Positions 1-12,900 of a stretch of DNA of 64,000 nucleotides are shown here, one piece after another. The notes beneath the pieces were generated by a model, which searched no databases, was not told where the DNA came from, and saw only the letters and a program-made list of their open reading frames with translations. How positions within the stretch are numbered: the stretch's first letter is position 1; each line of letters begins with the position of its first letter. Origin of the DNA: Chelonoidis abingdonii (taxonomy: Eukaryota; Chordata; Testudines; Testudinidae); NCBI RefSeq assembly GCF_003597395.2, contig NC_133771.1, positions 49,018,834-49,082,833 of the forward strand, in the 5' to 3' direction. Position numbers and translations under genes: made by a program.

Positions 1-384
1 GTGACAAACAATCCCATCCTCACCTGACATCCTTGCACAACAATGCTGAACAATTTAATCAGGGAAGCCAGGGCCTCAAATTTAAGCAGTTGGCCCTTGA
101 CCACATGTTTATACTCACGCTGGAACCAAATTCAAAACAACTACATTTGGACATAGTTCTTGCTAGCAAGATGGTGATAGTGTTTAGGGATGAGTTGTGC
201 TTTACTAGTAAACTGTCTCACCGGACTACTTTAGTTGTAAAATGATGACGATGGGGCCAAATGCCTGTAACGAGAGGATACCTATTGTGAAATTGTACAC
301 TGTGAGAGATAGTATGGTTTTGTCGACTGAGAATGAGGTGGATCCAGGAATTCCTAAATCCTAATCCTTGGCTAAGATCCTGAC

Positions 385-480
385 TTGCTGTGTGGCCTTG
401 GACAAGTTGCATATCCTCTTTGTCTGTTTCCCCAATCTATAAATTATTACTTATTTAACACATAGGAGAGTTACGAGTAT
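385..480 (+). repeat. MIR-type SINE core
   Basis: The stretch contains the MIR core signature, with a tail reading close to GACTTGCTGTGTGGCCTTGG, then AAGTTGCATATCCTC and GTTTCCCCAATCTAT. MIR elements are ancient amniote tRNA-derived SINEs. This copy is diverged and its ends are uncertain. Confidence 0.65.
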
Positions 481-826
481 TGTCATATCACTTTGAAAAT
501 GTAAATGACCCTCCCAAACCCACAAATCAATGCATGAGAATAATTATTAACATCCCTGTAGTCACAGGACAAAAAGTGGGGGGAGTTCGTGGGTTACAGA
601 TTGTTGTGACAAACAGTGAATCCAGTGTCTTCATTAAGACCATGTTTTTGTCCTATGACTACAGGGGTGTTACCAGGCCACTTCACTTTGAATGGTCCCT
701 TAGGACATGTGATAACAATTTATGCTAAATGTCTGTTCCATCTTGTATTTAGCTGTGGCACTCTGACTACCTTTCCCAGACCCAAAGAACAACTCTGTGT
801 AGCAAAGCTTGCCTTTCTCAGCAATA

Positions 827-905
827 GAAGCTGGTCCAATAAAAGATATTATCTCATCTACCTTGTCTCGCTAATAGTCTGGGACCGACATGGCTACAAT
901 TACAC
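827..905 (+). repeat. Penelope-like repeat 3' fragment
   Basis: The stretch from GGTCCAATAAAAGATATTAT through CTTGTCTC to GACCGACATGGCTACAA matches the right end of the same family seen at 17560-17740. It is a truncated copy. Confidence 0.5.
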
Positions 906-3616
906 TGCATACATTTGTAACTACATGGCAGGTTGAGAAGGGGTAAACGCAAAAGATTTATGCGGAGGCTAGCACAAATAATGTATGCATTGAATTTCCT
1001 CACCACTTCCCAAAACTCTGATGTTTCTGTGGAAGTAGCAGAGGAATGTCTGGAGGGAAGTACTGCTCGCTCTCTAAAAGATTTTTCTGAGTAGGCTTCT
1101 TGATTTTTCTCTTCTTTTTCAGAGGACACTTCGTCCTCGCTGCCACACAGAATTTTGGAGGGAAACAGACTGGAGAGTTCTGAACTGTTTGGTAGGGACC
1201 TCTCCACTCAACATCTTGCCACGGGATCTGAAACTGTCAAAATATTCTGAGCAAGGAAGCAGCACACTAAACTGTTCCAGATTGTATCCGTTCTGATTAA
1301 ATAATCTCTCTCTCTCTCACACACACGCACACATACATGAACATTTAAACAACAGAAAAACTCAATGACCTGCTTAGCTCCTTTTTAAAAACTTTCTTGG
1401 CTGAAGAGATCTATTTATATCATTCTTTTGCTTTTACCTCCACATCAATAGCAATGAAGGATTGTAAGAAAATAAACTTCATCCAGCCATAGCTCCTGTA
1501 GGATTGATTCTGTATCCCTGAAGTCAATGAGATTTTTGCCACTGACCTCAGTGGGAGCAGAACCAGATCCTTAATGTCCTAATTTGGCTCACTGACATTT
1601 ATTCAGCTGAGAATGAATCTGCCCCTCACATTAGTCTGCCTCAGGGATTCCCTGAGCAAACTAAGTGGAGTTCTTGAAAGTCATTCACCACATATTGATT
1701 GGCACATAAGGAGCAGTATGAAATGGCTAATCTGGCACGTAATGACTGGTGAAGAAAGAGGCTTTCCCCACAATAATTATTTTCCTGTATAACTTCCATG
1801 GTCCAGCAGCTGCAATGGCTAATTTCTGTAGGACTAGGTCCAGAAGGCCTAAAAAAATTTAATTTAATCTCTATTTCCTTATCTATTCTCACTCTATTAT
1901 TTCCCTATTCATGCATAACCTGTGTTCATGCCAATCAAAATTACTGGAACCTATCCAGAGGAGAGTGTTTTAAAAGCCTCTCAGACATCCTATATTTTCT
2001 TTTTAACTTTTAGATTAAAAGTCAAACCCAGTTTTGGAAAAGTGTTAGAAATTCATTCCTCAGCAGATACTTCATATGAAACACAAAGCTTCAGAACCAG
2101 AATTCCTTTATTTATTTATTTTTAACAACATGAGTAATAAATCACTTATAACAGGAAGTTATATTTGAGAGAGTGACATAATGTTAAGTAAACTATCACA
2201 GCAACCTTACTGTAATGATCAAAAGATGTAATACTACTTTAAAGTGTGAGTTGACAAACCTAGTTTAATTCAACTTTTCCTGCAAAGGCGGCATAAACTA
2301 GAACTATAATGAGTTCCTGTCTTTAATCAAAAGTTAATATAAAACAGATGCATCATGCAATTTTTCACTAAGGGAAACACAATGTTTGGAATCACTATAA
2401 ATGGGAAAATTGCCACCCACTGGGAGTGATAGAATGAATGCTATGGAATCATTTGTGATTCACTGGCCTAGAAAATATGGCCTTTGGGGGATGTCATTTG
2501 CACAATTAACTGTATCAAGCAACTTTTTGTCAGTAATACATGAGAAAAGATGGGCAATTCTCTATTTTAATGTTCCTTTTTCTTCGTCTGATCAGAAACC
2601 TTTTTTTTTTTTACTGTCTGAATTTAACAGTGCATTTTTACGATCACTGTCCCAATTAAATTTAGCACTGTATTTCTATCCACTATAACTAAAACTCAGA
2701 AAATCTCAAAGCCTTATTAAAAAGTGGTCACTTTGATCTTACCCCCTTTTTGCATTCCTCCACTTGCTCCCCCTTTTCCTCTGTATCAAGCACAAGCTTC
2801 TTGTCTTCTTTTGTCAGTCCCTTCCACATTTAGCTATCCCTTCTCTATCAAATGTATAGCAAGGCTGACCCCTGTCTTCACTCTTCCAGAGACATTAGCC
2901 TTGTCTGCTTTTCCTACGAGTACCTTCATGCTTTCCTTCAAGTCATCCTTTTTACATCGGAAGAACTCCCCATCAAAATTGTAAAGCCACTTCCTAATCG
3001 CCTTTTAGATCTTGATCTAGCAAGGGACTTAAGCACATGCGTAATTTTAACCATGTAAGCAGTCATTGACTTCAACAAATTATTTGTGTGCTTCAAGTTT
3101 ATGCATGTGTTTAAAAACCGTACTGAATTTGGGATTTATATCTATCCTTACCATCTATCTTTGCCATGGTGCCTAGACTGTCATCGGACACTAGTTAGAT
3201 TGGCAGCCATCTGTGACTAAAAAGATTGAGACTACCAGTTTGTGTAAATGTTGCAGTCCTTCCCATCTGTTTCCATCTTGGTATAATCCTACACTGCTTG
3301 TTCTCTGGAGCAGGAATTGTCTTGGTTTCACTTGTTGGCATGGTACTTAGCACAACTGGTATTTGACTGAGGTCTCTAAAAGCTAATGCAATATATAAAA
3401 TTAATAAATAATAAGTAATATTTGAACCATTACCAAATTGTTTCTAAATGAGTGATCCACCATTTACAGAGGTTGTACAGTAGTAGATAGCACATTAGCT
3501 AATGGTCCAGCAGCAACCTGTTAAAAGAGCAATTGGAAAACTAAGTGCCAAATCCTGATCTGATTAAAATTAATGGGAGTTTTGCCATTGACTACACTGG
3601 AATTGGTATTTGGTTC
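906..3616. other. Intronic stretch without recognised gene
   Basis: Apart from the microsatellite at 1303 and an old unclassified interspersed repeat near 3290-3415 (GGTACTTAGCACAACTGG, then AATAAATAATA), I see nothing supported. The open frames here are short and lack domains. Confidence 0.5.
1303..1332. repeat. (TC)n(AC)n microsatellite
   Basis: A run of TC dinucleotides passes directly into AC dinucleotides, with a few substitutions. Confidence 0.9.
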
Positions 3617-4423
3617 TGTCAGGGTTCCCTCCCCACTCTGAACTCTGGGGTACAGATGTGGGGACCCACATGAAAGACCCCTAAGGTTATTTCTGCCAGC
3701 ATAGGTTAAAAACTTCCCCAAGGCACAAATTCTTCCTTGCCCTTGGATGGCATGCTGCCACCACCAAGTGAGTTAGACAAAGATTCAGGAAAAGGACCAC
3801 TTGGAGTTCCTGTTTCTCCAAAATATTCCCCCAAGCCCTTTAACTCCCTTGCCTGGGGAGGCTTGAGAGTAACCAACGTGAGCACAGACCAGATCCTTGG
3901 CTTTTTAGGACACTAAAAACCCAATCAGATTCTTAAAAACAGAACTTTATTAAAAAGAAAAAGTAAAAGAAGCACTTTTATAAAATCAGGATGGAAGGTA
4001 ATTTACAGGGTAATCAGATTCAAAACACATAGGATTTCCCCTGTACGCAAAACTTTAAAGGTACAAAAGCAGGAATAAATCTCCCTTTTAGCACAGGAAA
4101 AATTCACAAGCTAAAACAGAAGATAAACTAACACATTTTCTTCCTATTGCTTACAATTTGTAATCTTAGAGGCTTAGTTCAGGTATGGCTTTGGGAGATG
4201 TATTTTCCCTGCCCTGACTCATCGCTGACCCGGAGAGAACAAAGAAACACAAAACAAAAACCTTCCTCCACAGATATGAAAGTATCTCTCCCCTTATTGG
4301 TCCTTTTGGCCAGGTGCCAAACAGGTTATCTGAGCTTCTTAACCCTTTACAGGTAAAGGAGGAATTAATCCTTTACAGGTAAAGGAGGGATTTTATGCTA
4401 CCCTGAGCTGTATGTTTATGACA
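3617..4423 (-). mobile_element. Solo LTR, 807 bp, with 5-bp target duplication
   Basis: The element begins TGTCAGGGTTCC and ends TTTATGACA. It is flanked by perfect direct repeats GGTTC at 3612-3616 and 4424-4428. TG...CA ends with a 5-bp duplication are the hallmark of an LTR. The minus strand carries AATAAAGTTCTG near 3940-3955, a likely polyadenylation signal, which sets the orientation. No internal gag or pol region adjoins it, so it is a solo LTR left by recombination. Near its right end the plus strand has a short direct repeat of CCTTTACAGGTAAAGGAGG. Confidence 0.88.
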
Positions 4424-4429
4424 GGTTCT

Positions 4430-5313
4430 AAGTGAAAACTGGAGTAGGCACAGAATCCCTAGTCAGTAGTCTAGAAATATATAACCTTTTACAAAATATG
4501 AGTCTGATTGGCATGGGTGGACCCTTGGGAACCGTGGGGAACCCCATGGGCTTCATGGGACTCAATGTGAGCATGGGTCCAACCAGGCCCACTGATGGGA
4601 AACAGGGGGAGAGGGAGGCAAAGGAAGCAATTGCCCAGGACCCAGGCGATTCAAAAGACCCGGGGGCCTAAGTTCCCTGTAAGCTGCGCAGCCTCATGGC
4701 AGCCTAATTAGCACCAGGCAGGCCCTCAGGGAACCTGCCCAGGACCGGCCATGGCCAGGGGAGAGGTGCCCTGGCCCCAAACTAGCCTCGCCCAGAACCT
4801 GCTACAGCTGGGGTGCCACTCCCCTGGCCCCAACTCTGCTGCAGCCTGGACCTGCCACGGCCAAGGCAACTGGACCCAGGGGTGGCCCAGGTGGCATGGC
4901 TCAGCTCAGCCCAGACCCAGATTCAACTGGGGCTCCCCTCCCCCAGCCCCAGTCCTGACCTTCACGGGCCGGGGGAGGGGCCTATCCTGCAGCCTCAGCC
5001 CCAGAGCTGCTGCAGCAGGGAAAGGCACCTCTCTTCCTCAGCAAAGGTGCTGCTGTGGGGAGAGAGAGCTGGGGGGGAGTCCTGGAGCACCCTCCTGCAC
5101 CCCAAACCCTTCACTCCCACCCTAGAGCCCACACTCCCAGCCAGAGCCTCACCCCCTGCACCCAACCCTCTGCCACAGCGCTGAGCCCCTCATCCCTGGC
5201 CCCACCCCAGAGCCCGCACCCCCAGCCAGAGCCCTCACTCTCCTACAACCCAACCCTCTGCCCTAGTCCTGAGCCCCCTCCGACATGCCAAACCTCTCGG
5301 CCCCACCCCACCA
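4430..5313. other. GC-rich, proline-codon-rich low-complexity stretch
   Basis: From about 4680 the sequence becomes very GC-rich, with imprecise repeats of CCCAGCC, CAGAGCCC and CACCCCC. Overlapping open frames in several frames result from this composition, not from a gene. It resembles the interior of the element at 8096-8907. Confidence 0.55.
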
Positions 5314-5428
5314 CATGAATTTTGTTATGTGCACCAATATGGAGGTGATGTGTCATATATCACCTCCATATAGGTGCACATGACAAAATTCATTCTGCAC
5401 ATGGGTGGGAAAATTGAAGGGAACACTG
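5314..5428. mobile_element. Palindromic MITE, left end truncated
   Basis: Arms at 5315-5349 and 5359-5393 form a near-perfect 35-bp inverted repeat around a 9-bp loop. The right part continues to a terminal GGGAACACTG, whose complement CAGTGTTCCC looks like a hAT-type terminus. A related right end is at 41535-41617. The outer left arm is missing. Confidence 0.65.
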
Positions 5429-6769
5429 CTAGGAGTCCCTGGCCCTTTTAAATCACCCCGGTCAGGCCACAGGGCTCCTTTGGACACACAGGATGGTACC
5501 AACAGTGGCGAAGGCAGCCGCATGTGGAAGATCTGGCCATGTTGGAAGAGCACACCCAGCAGCGCAACTGGCAGCTCACTGGGCAGCAGCCAGTGCAGGC
5601 GCAAAACCGCCTAAGTGTCAGGCAGATCTTTCTAGGGGGTTCGTTGACTGTTCTGCCCTGAGGCCCAGAATTCCTGTCAGTGGGCCTGGGTCCAATCTTC
5701 ATAGACTCAATTGCAAGACCAAGGGTCTAAGCCCTTAACTGAAAAAGTTGTCAGTTGTTTTATTGTTCCCATATTTTCCTGAGGATTAATTCCAAAAATA
5801 TTGTGATTAGTATATTGGTACTTTCTGCCTGTCAACTAGCAGGAAAATGTTACACTTGGAAAGAGAAGAGAAAATATATCAAAATATTTAGGCTTAAATT
5901 CTTTTAATGGAAGCGTTTTGTTTTTCAACAAAATGTTAGGCATGTAAAGAGATTCTTGGTAGGCTGTATATTCTCTCAATTAAAACATTTGTAACAAAAT
6001 TGTACGCACCAAATTATGTAATTTCTTATGTGATTTATGTAGTGAACCATCAGCCTGGTTGCCATTATCATAATGAGCTTCAATTCTCAAGTATTTTTAT
6101 TTAAATGTACCATTTTATCCCAGTTATCTGCCAGTTTAAATGACTTCCATTCTTTGATAATATCTGGCAAATTTAACGGATAGTGCTGCAAAAAAAAAAA
6201 AACCCACATGGTTTCCCTGTCCTTCAAAAAATCCATTTGCAGCTTTCTATTAATCACAAACTTCCTATTTTTGGTTTTGGATACCACACCACACAGTTAG
6301 GGCTTTTTCCATGCAACTCTGCAGTATGTCCCCATTAAGGGAGTTGCTTGCTATCTTATGTATTCAAATGAAGTAGGTCAAAGTTAATTGGCTTAGAAAA
6401 AGAGCCTCATTTCAAATCAAGTATTTTTTCCACTTTTTATAACCAGTAGTATAACCACATTTATGTCTCACTATGCCAAACTGTATGCTTCTGGATAACA
6501 GGAGAGAATATACCTTCTCCCAGAGAAAGTACTCTATTTCTAATTATCCTTTTCTGCTCATGTGTCTCTCCATCTTCTGTTACTAGTCATTTAACATCCT
6601 CAGTCTTATAGGTAAAACATTAAGTCCCCATGAAATTTTTACTGCAGGAGGAAGGAAACATTTCATGGAAAAGTCTCCAAAGATAATGATGCTTCTCCAC
6701 TATGGGCAAACACTTTACAACCAGACTCCTCCAAGAGAGGATGCTAAAACTGAAAACACTGAAGGGGTT
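5429..6769. other. Intronic stretch without recognised feature
   Basis: This is mostly AT-rich sequence with overlapping short open frames at 5350-5740 that carry no domain. I see no gene or clear repeat. Confidence 0.45.
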
Positions 6770-7179
6770 TGTGACGGAGTGCTGGAGGCTAACAAATAAA
6801 CCAGCCCTATAATCTTTCAGGCATCAAATAGTTCCAGTGGAGCAGGCTGACTGGAGAATATGCAGCTAATTAACTGATCAGTCTAGGGGAGCAGAGGAAC
6901 TAATTAGCCATCAGTTGAGAGCTATAAAAGACAACACAGGGAGGAAGTAAAGGGGTGAGAGAGTGGGTTGGCTGAGCCCAGTATGTGTTGAGATCCCAAG
7001 GGAGGGATATCTCCGTTCTTCTCTGGCCCTATGGGACAGGACAAGAAACCACTGTAAATACTTTGCTGTATTGGGATTGATGGTGAGAACATAAATATGC
7101 AATGTGGAGATGCCACTCACCGGAGGACCTGAATGGCTTCTAACCATCAGAGGGCATGGATGGAGCTCACCATGTTACA
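6770..7179 (+). mobile_element. Candidate solo LTR
   Basis: The stretch begins TGTGACGGAG and can be read as ending GTTACA. It contains a TATA-like box, CTATAAAAG, near 6921. Start and end resemble the TGTGAC...GTCACA termini of other LTRs here. No matching target duplication was found, so the ends are uncertain and it could be another repeat type. Confidence 0.4.
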
Positions 7180-7854
7180 AAGTGCCAGACTGATGTTGAG
7201 GCAAAGTCTGTTCAAGGAGATCACATCTCTGTACTATAGTGGCACACAGCCTTAAACAGACTTCCTTTTATATCCTGTATGCCTACAGTTCATGAATGTG
7301 TCACACATTTAATAAATATTGTCTAAGACAATCCACAAAGGAATAATTTTTCAAACTATCCAGTCTCTCAGTAAAAACACAAATGTTTGAAATAAACCGA
7401 TTTCCAGATTGAAAGAGGATCATTGTGCTTTCAAGCAAAAATTTGATAGGAGACCATTATTGTCTGTTTGATCCATAAAGAGAAATCTTGAATGAAGAAA
7501 ATGCTTGAAGGCCAGCTAACTATGGAGCTAACTAGTAGTTTAACATTGCACTATGTATTTCTGAAAAAGTTCTCTAGAAAAATCAAAGAGCAAAATCTGG
7601 CAGATGCTCCACTGCCATTAGAGAATATTGCAAACAATACTGACCAATGCAATTTTTTGCTGTCAAAGATAGCATATGGCCCAAGAATTTCCTTTCATAA
7701 CTGAGTTTTTCTGATGAGACTGTGTTAAAGTTATTTTGATAATTCAGCTCAAGTTTGTTTTCAATCACATCTATTTTAAAGGTTTTCCAACATAAATTCA
7801 GAAAATATTTACCTGGAGATTTCTGTTGAAGGATGGTAACATTGTGTCAGTCAT
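7180..7854. other. Intronic stretch without recognised feature
   Basis: AT-rich unique-looking sequence, including AATAAATATT near 7309. No supported feature. Confidence 0.45.
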
Positions 7855-8025
7855 AGAATATTACAATTGGAAGAGACCTCAGGAGGTTATCTAGTCCAAT
7901 CTCCGGCTCAAACAGGACCAACACCAACTAAATCATCCCAGCCAGGGTTTTGTCAAGCCAGGCCTTAAAAACCTCTAAGGATGGAGATTCCCTCAATGAC
8001 AAAACTAATCTGTTCTCTCCTTACT
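7855..8025 (-). mobile_element. CR1 LINE 3' end
   Basis: From the left it reads TCATAGAATATTACAATTGG, then CCTCAGGAGGTTATCTAGTC and CTAAATCATCCCAGCC, the complement of a standard sauropsid CR1 3' region. The 3' terminus is therefore at the left. The copy is cut off near 8025, just before the next repeat. Confidence 0.85.
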
Positions 8026-8095
8026 ACACCTACAGTATGTGTGGTAGCAATGTAAGCTTTGCTATAATCTCCCACCAATATACTAAGGAATTCTT

Positions 8096-8907
8096 TACTC
8101 CTTGGGGATTCTGCATGACTGTGCGCCCACAGAAAACACCTCCCCCCTGTGCACAGTTCCCGTTCTTCTTTGCAGAAAATGGCAGGGAAGCAAAGGGAAG
8201 CTGCGGGGGTGCAGCTTTTTGGGGAGGATTGCCCCCCTCTATACAGAGGTGAGGAATGAGGGACACACTGATTCCCAACCAGCTGCACCTGGACCCCCAT
8301 CCCATCAAGCCCCACCCCCCCAGGCACCAGACTCCCACCACCACCAACCCCCGCCCCCGCGTCCCATCTCCCCATACCCAGAGCCCCCCTGCTGAGCCCC
8401 AACCATCTTCATCTGGATCCCCTGTAGAGTCCCATTGCCCTTGCACCCAGAACCCCACAATGAGCCCCTGTGCAGCCAGATCTCCCACTGACTCACTCAC
8501 ACCCAAATTGCCCCACACAGAAACCTCTCACCCGACACCTGGATCCCCCCACACTAAGCCTCTCCACACTTGGATCCTGCTGGGTTGAGCCTGCTCACCC
8601 ACATCTGGTGTACCTTGTGCAGAGGGGCAGGGCCCTGGGGTGTTTCTGGGGTCAGGTGTCAGCCCTATGTCAGGGTCACATGCAGCCTCACTACCGAGTT
8701 CCTGTACCGGAAGGGTGGGGGCTTCAGGGTGATCTCCCACCTCAATGCAGCCAGTGTCCTGTGTCCTGTGCTCCACACTGCCATGCTGGAGCCATATTTA
8801 TCTACTGACAATAAAATTTGCAGAATTTTACTGAATTTTAAAATATTGTGTGCATATTTTTTAATTTTTGGCACATAATTTTTTGGTGCAGAATTCCCTC
8901 AGGAGTA
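8096..8907. mobile_element. Terminal-inverted-repeat DNA element, about 812 bp
   Basis: The left end, TACTCCTTGGGGATTCTGCA, is an imperfect inverted repeat of the right end, TGCAGAATTCCCTCAGGAGTA. The interior is a C-rich, imperfectly repeated block at 8280-8560. A second copy of the right end occurs at 40385-40530. I found no clear target duplication, so the superfamily is unknown. The many overlapping open frames inside follow from base composition. Confidence 0.6.
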
Positions 8908-9891
8908 CCTAGTGAGCAGTTCAGTCTCAGCAGGCATCTCTGTTGAGAGAGTCACAATTAGAAGTATTGATGGCAATCTTAATCATTCCATTTATATTTA
9001 TTATTAAATATGGTGAAATGTTAGGCTAAGCCACACAAAAAATAACTGTTGTTAAAGGATTTATTTACTGCAGGTGATTTCACAGACCTGTTTCAAATAA
9101 GTTGTTCAGTGGATGTTGAGAATTGCAACCAAAGACGTTTATAGACAAAGAAAGGCAAACACATAAATTAGAACAACAAAATAGACTCTCATAATTTGGC
9201 TTTAATGGCAGCATCTAAGCACCTGTGAAACATGATTCTTTATGTATAACTCCTCTTTACTTTTCCAGAAATCCTTGATGATGCATTTGAGAATTACTGG
9301 GAATGTGGAAAAAAGGTCAAGTGAACTCAGATTTTGGATAAGAATACAAGGGCAGACTGGATAAAACATATGATTATAGAAAAATCTGAATTATCCAAAT
9401 GGAATCAGGCATCTGAAATTAATTTGGATAAAAGATCTGGAACAGTAATAGGAGAGGGTTTTTTTGTACATTGGGAACAGCAGAAGAAATATGTTTAAAA
9501 ATCTGATGTGGTGCCTACAGTTGATACTGAGTAGTTGATATGTTTTCAGGTAGGGGAAACAATAAAGGAAAAAATATATGGGAAAAATACATTAAGTATT
9601 CTCACAAAAATGCCACTTCAAAGTAAGAAGCAAGAGAGTGAGAGGCACCCTGACAGTTACAACACCTTTTGAAACACTATCGTTGGCAGATGGACTATTA
9701 TAATCACAAAGCACTCCTAACGCAACACGGTGGCTAGTATTTCCTTGCGAACTACATAAGGCTTGATGACTGAAAGTTGAAGATATTAATCGGGTATGAG
9801 AACTACATTATTGTACTATTAGATGGTCAGGCTGCTGTCACAATTTATCACAGCTATCCTTGAAACCAACACAAATAATAACAGGGCACTG
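8908..9891. other. Intronic stretch without recognised feature
   Basis: AT-rich unique-looking sequence without long open frames. No gene or repeat recognised. Confidence 0.45.
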
Positions 9892-9985
9892 ATGCATGCA
9901 TCTGATTAAGTGGGCTGTAGCCCATGAAAGCTTATGCTCAAATAAATTTGTTAGTCTCTAAGGTGCCACAAGTACTCCTGGGTTT
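9892..9985 (+). repeat. Penelope-like 3' fragment with hammerhead-like fold
   Basis: The order is GCAT (9898-9901), core CTGATTA (9902-9908), stem GTGGGC/GCCCAT (9910-9915 with 9920-9925), GAAA (9926-9929), linker GCTT and then ATGC (9934-9937) pairing with the first GCAT. This matches a hammerhead core with one core change (CTGANGA reads CTGATTA). Downstream GTTAGTCTCTAAGGTGCCAC is the family signature shared with copies at 18288 and 37069. Confidence 0.7.
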
Positions 9986-12900
9986 TTCTGGGCTCTGACA
10001 GTGAAACTGAAAAAAGAAGAAAACAACTGGCATTGTACACACTAAAGAAGAGACAGAAAAATATTACTTCAATTTTCAAGGTTCTCTAGTAGACAAAAGG
10101 TTTTTATAATAAACAAACAGGACTTGTAACAAGGTGATAGTTTCTAACACTCTGGCTCCTTTCCAGACATCCATCCATAGCTCAAGCACTAGAACGCTAA
10201 CAGAAGTAATTTCTGCTGCCTCTTGCTGACAGAGCTTGTTGGCTTCACTCAGGACAGGGGAGAAATTGGAGCATTTCTCAGGAGAAGCAGAAATAAAGGA
10301 ATGGGAAAGGGAACAATATCAGGAACACCCAAGTCTGGAAAGAAAGTTTATGATGAGTTTTATGCTTTGATATGGTTTTTTAATTTGCTAATAAAACCAA
10401 AGTCCACAGTGAGTTTATTTTGATAGTGAGCTAGATCCACAGCTGCTGTAAATTGTTGAAAAGGTTCTGGATCTCCTAGTAGTAACTAAGTCCAACATAT
10501 ATGAATAATGGGGGCAGAATATGGCTTTCATTTTTTGATGGCTCAGTGAAATTCCATCTTGACTGAAGGGCAGTCAGCCTACAAGCACTATGTGCTTCTT
10601 CAACCCTGAGGAAAATTTGGTTTGTAAAGTGTTATATCTTTGCAGTCATAGTCAGGCATTAGCTGTTGATATTAAAAACTCAGCTCTCTGAAAATAAACA
10701 AATCTTGATCCCAGAATGCTTCCCAATGAAGCTATCCAGTCCAGTGATATACACTGGAAATACAAAATGCAGACTTACTTTTGTTAGCAAATTTCACAGT
10801 TTTTGTGGTGCTATACTACCAAAGTATTTATACCCTTACCAGAAGCTTTTAATTAAACCAGATTTTAGATAGCACAGACCAAAAAGGAGCTGGAGTTTTG
10901 CCAGACATAAGATCTACAGAACTGAAGAACTAACTACAGAAAGCAGGCATTTACTCTGCAAAAAATTGCTAATACACTAGCTATACTTTTGTTTTTAACA
11001 CTGAAAATAACATATGTAACCCCCCGAGGAAGTCTGTTCTAGATAGCAGGAGCTACCGAGGAAAAGGCTTTAGCACCAACAGTAGCCAGACTGTCTGGAG
11101 AGTCCTATAGGAAGCCAGTGCTAGAGAAGAGAAGGAAACAGGGATGTTGACACAGGGAAACAAGGCAGTGACAAGCCAATGCTCCAAAGGGAGTCATAGA
11201 AAGAAACAATCTCTCTATTTCAGCTTGTAAGCAGGCACTATCTTTAGTTCATGTCTTGTACAGTGTTAACTAAATTATCAGCACTGCACAAATAAATAAC
11301 AGTAATAAAGATACCCCCTCTCCTGTGCTATTTCACTTCCTCTGGCCCAAGGAGCAGAGATATGCAATACATGGAGCTTTTACGTATGCTTCTCCCTCCC
11401 AAAGAAATTCTGTCATCAATCCTACCACATTCCAGAATTTCTAAAAATTATTAGCATATTTATAAGTGATTTATACTAGCAAAACTCAGATAAGCACTGG
11501 ACTATTACCTGGGATGCAAGTCAGGGTAAAATTTGGACCTTGCTGTTATTTAACTTCACAGAATCTTTCCTCATTCATATAAAATGTTTGTACACTGTCA
11601 TTTATCTTGTGCAATTCAAATGTTCCTAATGGAAATTCCAGTAGACTGTTAGAATCCTTTAAAAGGTTTTGGTCGGTTTCTACTGATGGACACTTTGAAC
11701 CAATATAACGAGAAAACCGCTGCTTTGTCCAAAACCTGGTTGCCAGTTGGAACCAGTTGCAATTTTCAACTGGAATTTCCACTAGTGGCAGCAAAGACAC
11801 ACAATCAATCAGATTTCTGAGCTTGCCTAACAAAACACCCTTATACGACCTGACATAACAGGGGTAGCTGCCAGCAGTGTTGTGCTGCTATGTCCAAACC
11901 TTAGACTAATGAGTACACGAGCAAGAGGATTCCTTGTGTTCACAACAATGCAATCTTTTCTGCAACACAACACACACTTCTTTCTAATTTCTTACTCCTG
12001 ACTCATTTTTATGTCATTTTAGAGATTACAGACAGCGGGATAGCCACACTGGTGATCCTGAGAAGGGCAGAGGTGGTTTTATATCACTTTTCTCCCCCAC
12101 AATCCTTAAGACAGCTGTGACTTGAACTGGTGGATGGGGGCTTTTATGGAGCCACATTGTTGGTCAGGATTTTGGTAGCACTTTGCGTCCCCAACATGCC
12201 CATCTGTTGGTTGAGGAAGCAGTAGTGGCACAGAGCTGACAATGCCATTCCTTCCCTTTCTGACATTGCACTGAAGCTGCCTTAAAGCAGCCAAGTCCCC
12301 TTTGTATCATGGGACTCAGTTTCTGACCCTAAAACTATTGTACAGGTTAAGAAATACAGAACAGAACTATAGAAGGCAGACATAACCAGCTAGAATATTA
12401 AATATTTAAATATTACTCCATGTAATGATTGCGACTGACTCACCTGGTCACATCTTAATTGGGCTTTTGCTGTTGGAACGGCATCATGGACTTAGCCCCC
12501 AGTTCTTCTGTACTGATTCTGGTCATAGCTAGCCTGCAGTGGGGAAGTCTCCACTGGATTAAATAGCTCCATCCTCCAAAACCAACAGCCATAACCCTAT
12601 TCTCTGGTACAGGGAGTGTGCTGGTGGATGAAAGTAGCATATTGGGGATGAGAAGAGTACATGATTCCTCTGATCCGCCAACCCTCCAATGGTATATGGA
12701 AACTCATGCCAGGGAGCTATAACTAGCATCCTCACCGTCACTACAGTCCAACTTACGGAGCAGACCACAGATGCAGGGGGGACTCTGACCCCTAATAAGC
12801 ACTACTATTTGGGTTCAATTCATACTACTTTGGATGTTCGTAGTATCACAACCACTGCTACAGAAGACAATTACATAATCTGATAGTGATCTCTAGTTCA

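Noticed and set aside
4432..4671. Gly-rich plus-strand frame with GMGGPLGTVGNPMGF, superficially collagen-like
   Set aside because: Gly is not every third residue, the strand is opposite to the collagen exons, and no splice signals give a 54-bp unit.
4751..5318. Overlapping Pro/Ser-rich open frames of 80-124 codons
   Set aside because: Several frames are open at once because of C-rich low complexity; no domain or start context.
7965..8588. Open frames of 100-162 codons on both strands
   Set aside because: They lie in a CR1 end and the C-rich core of the 8096-8907 element; composition explains them.
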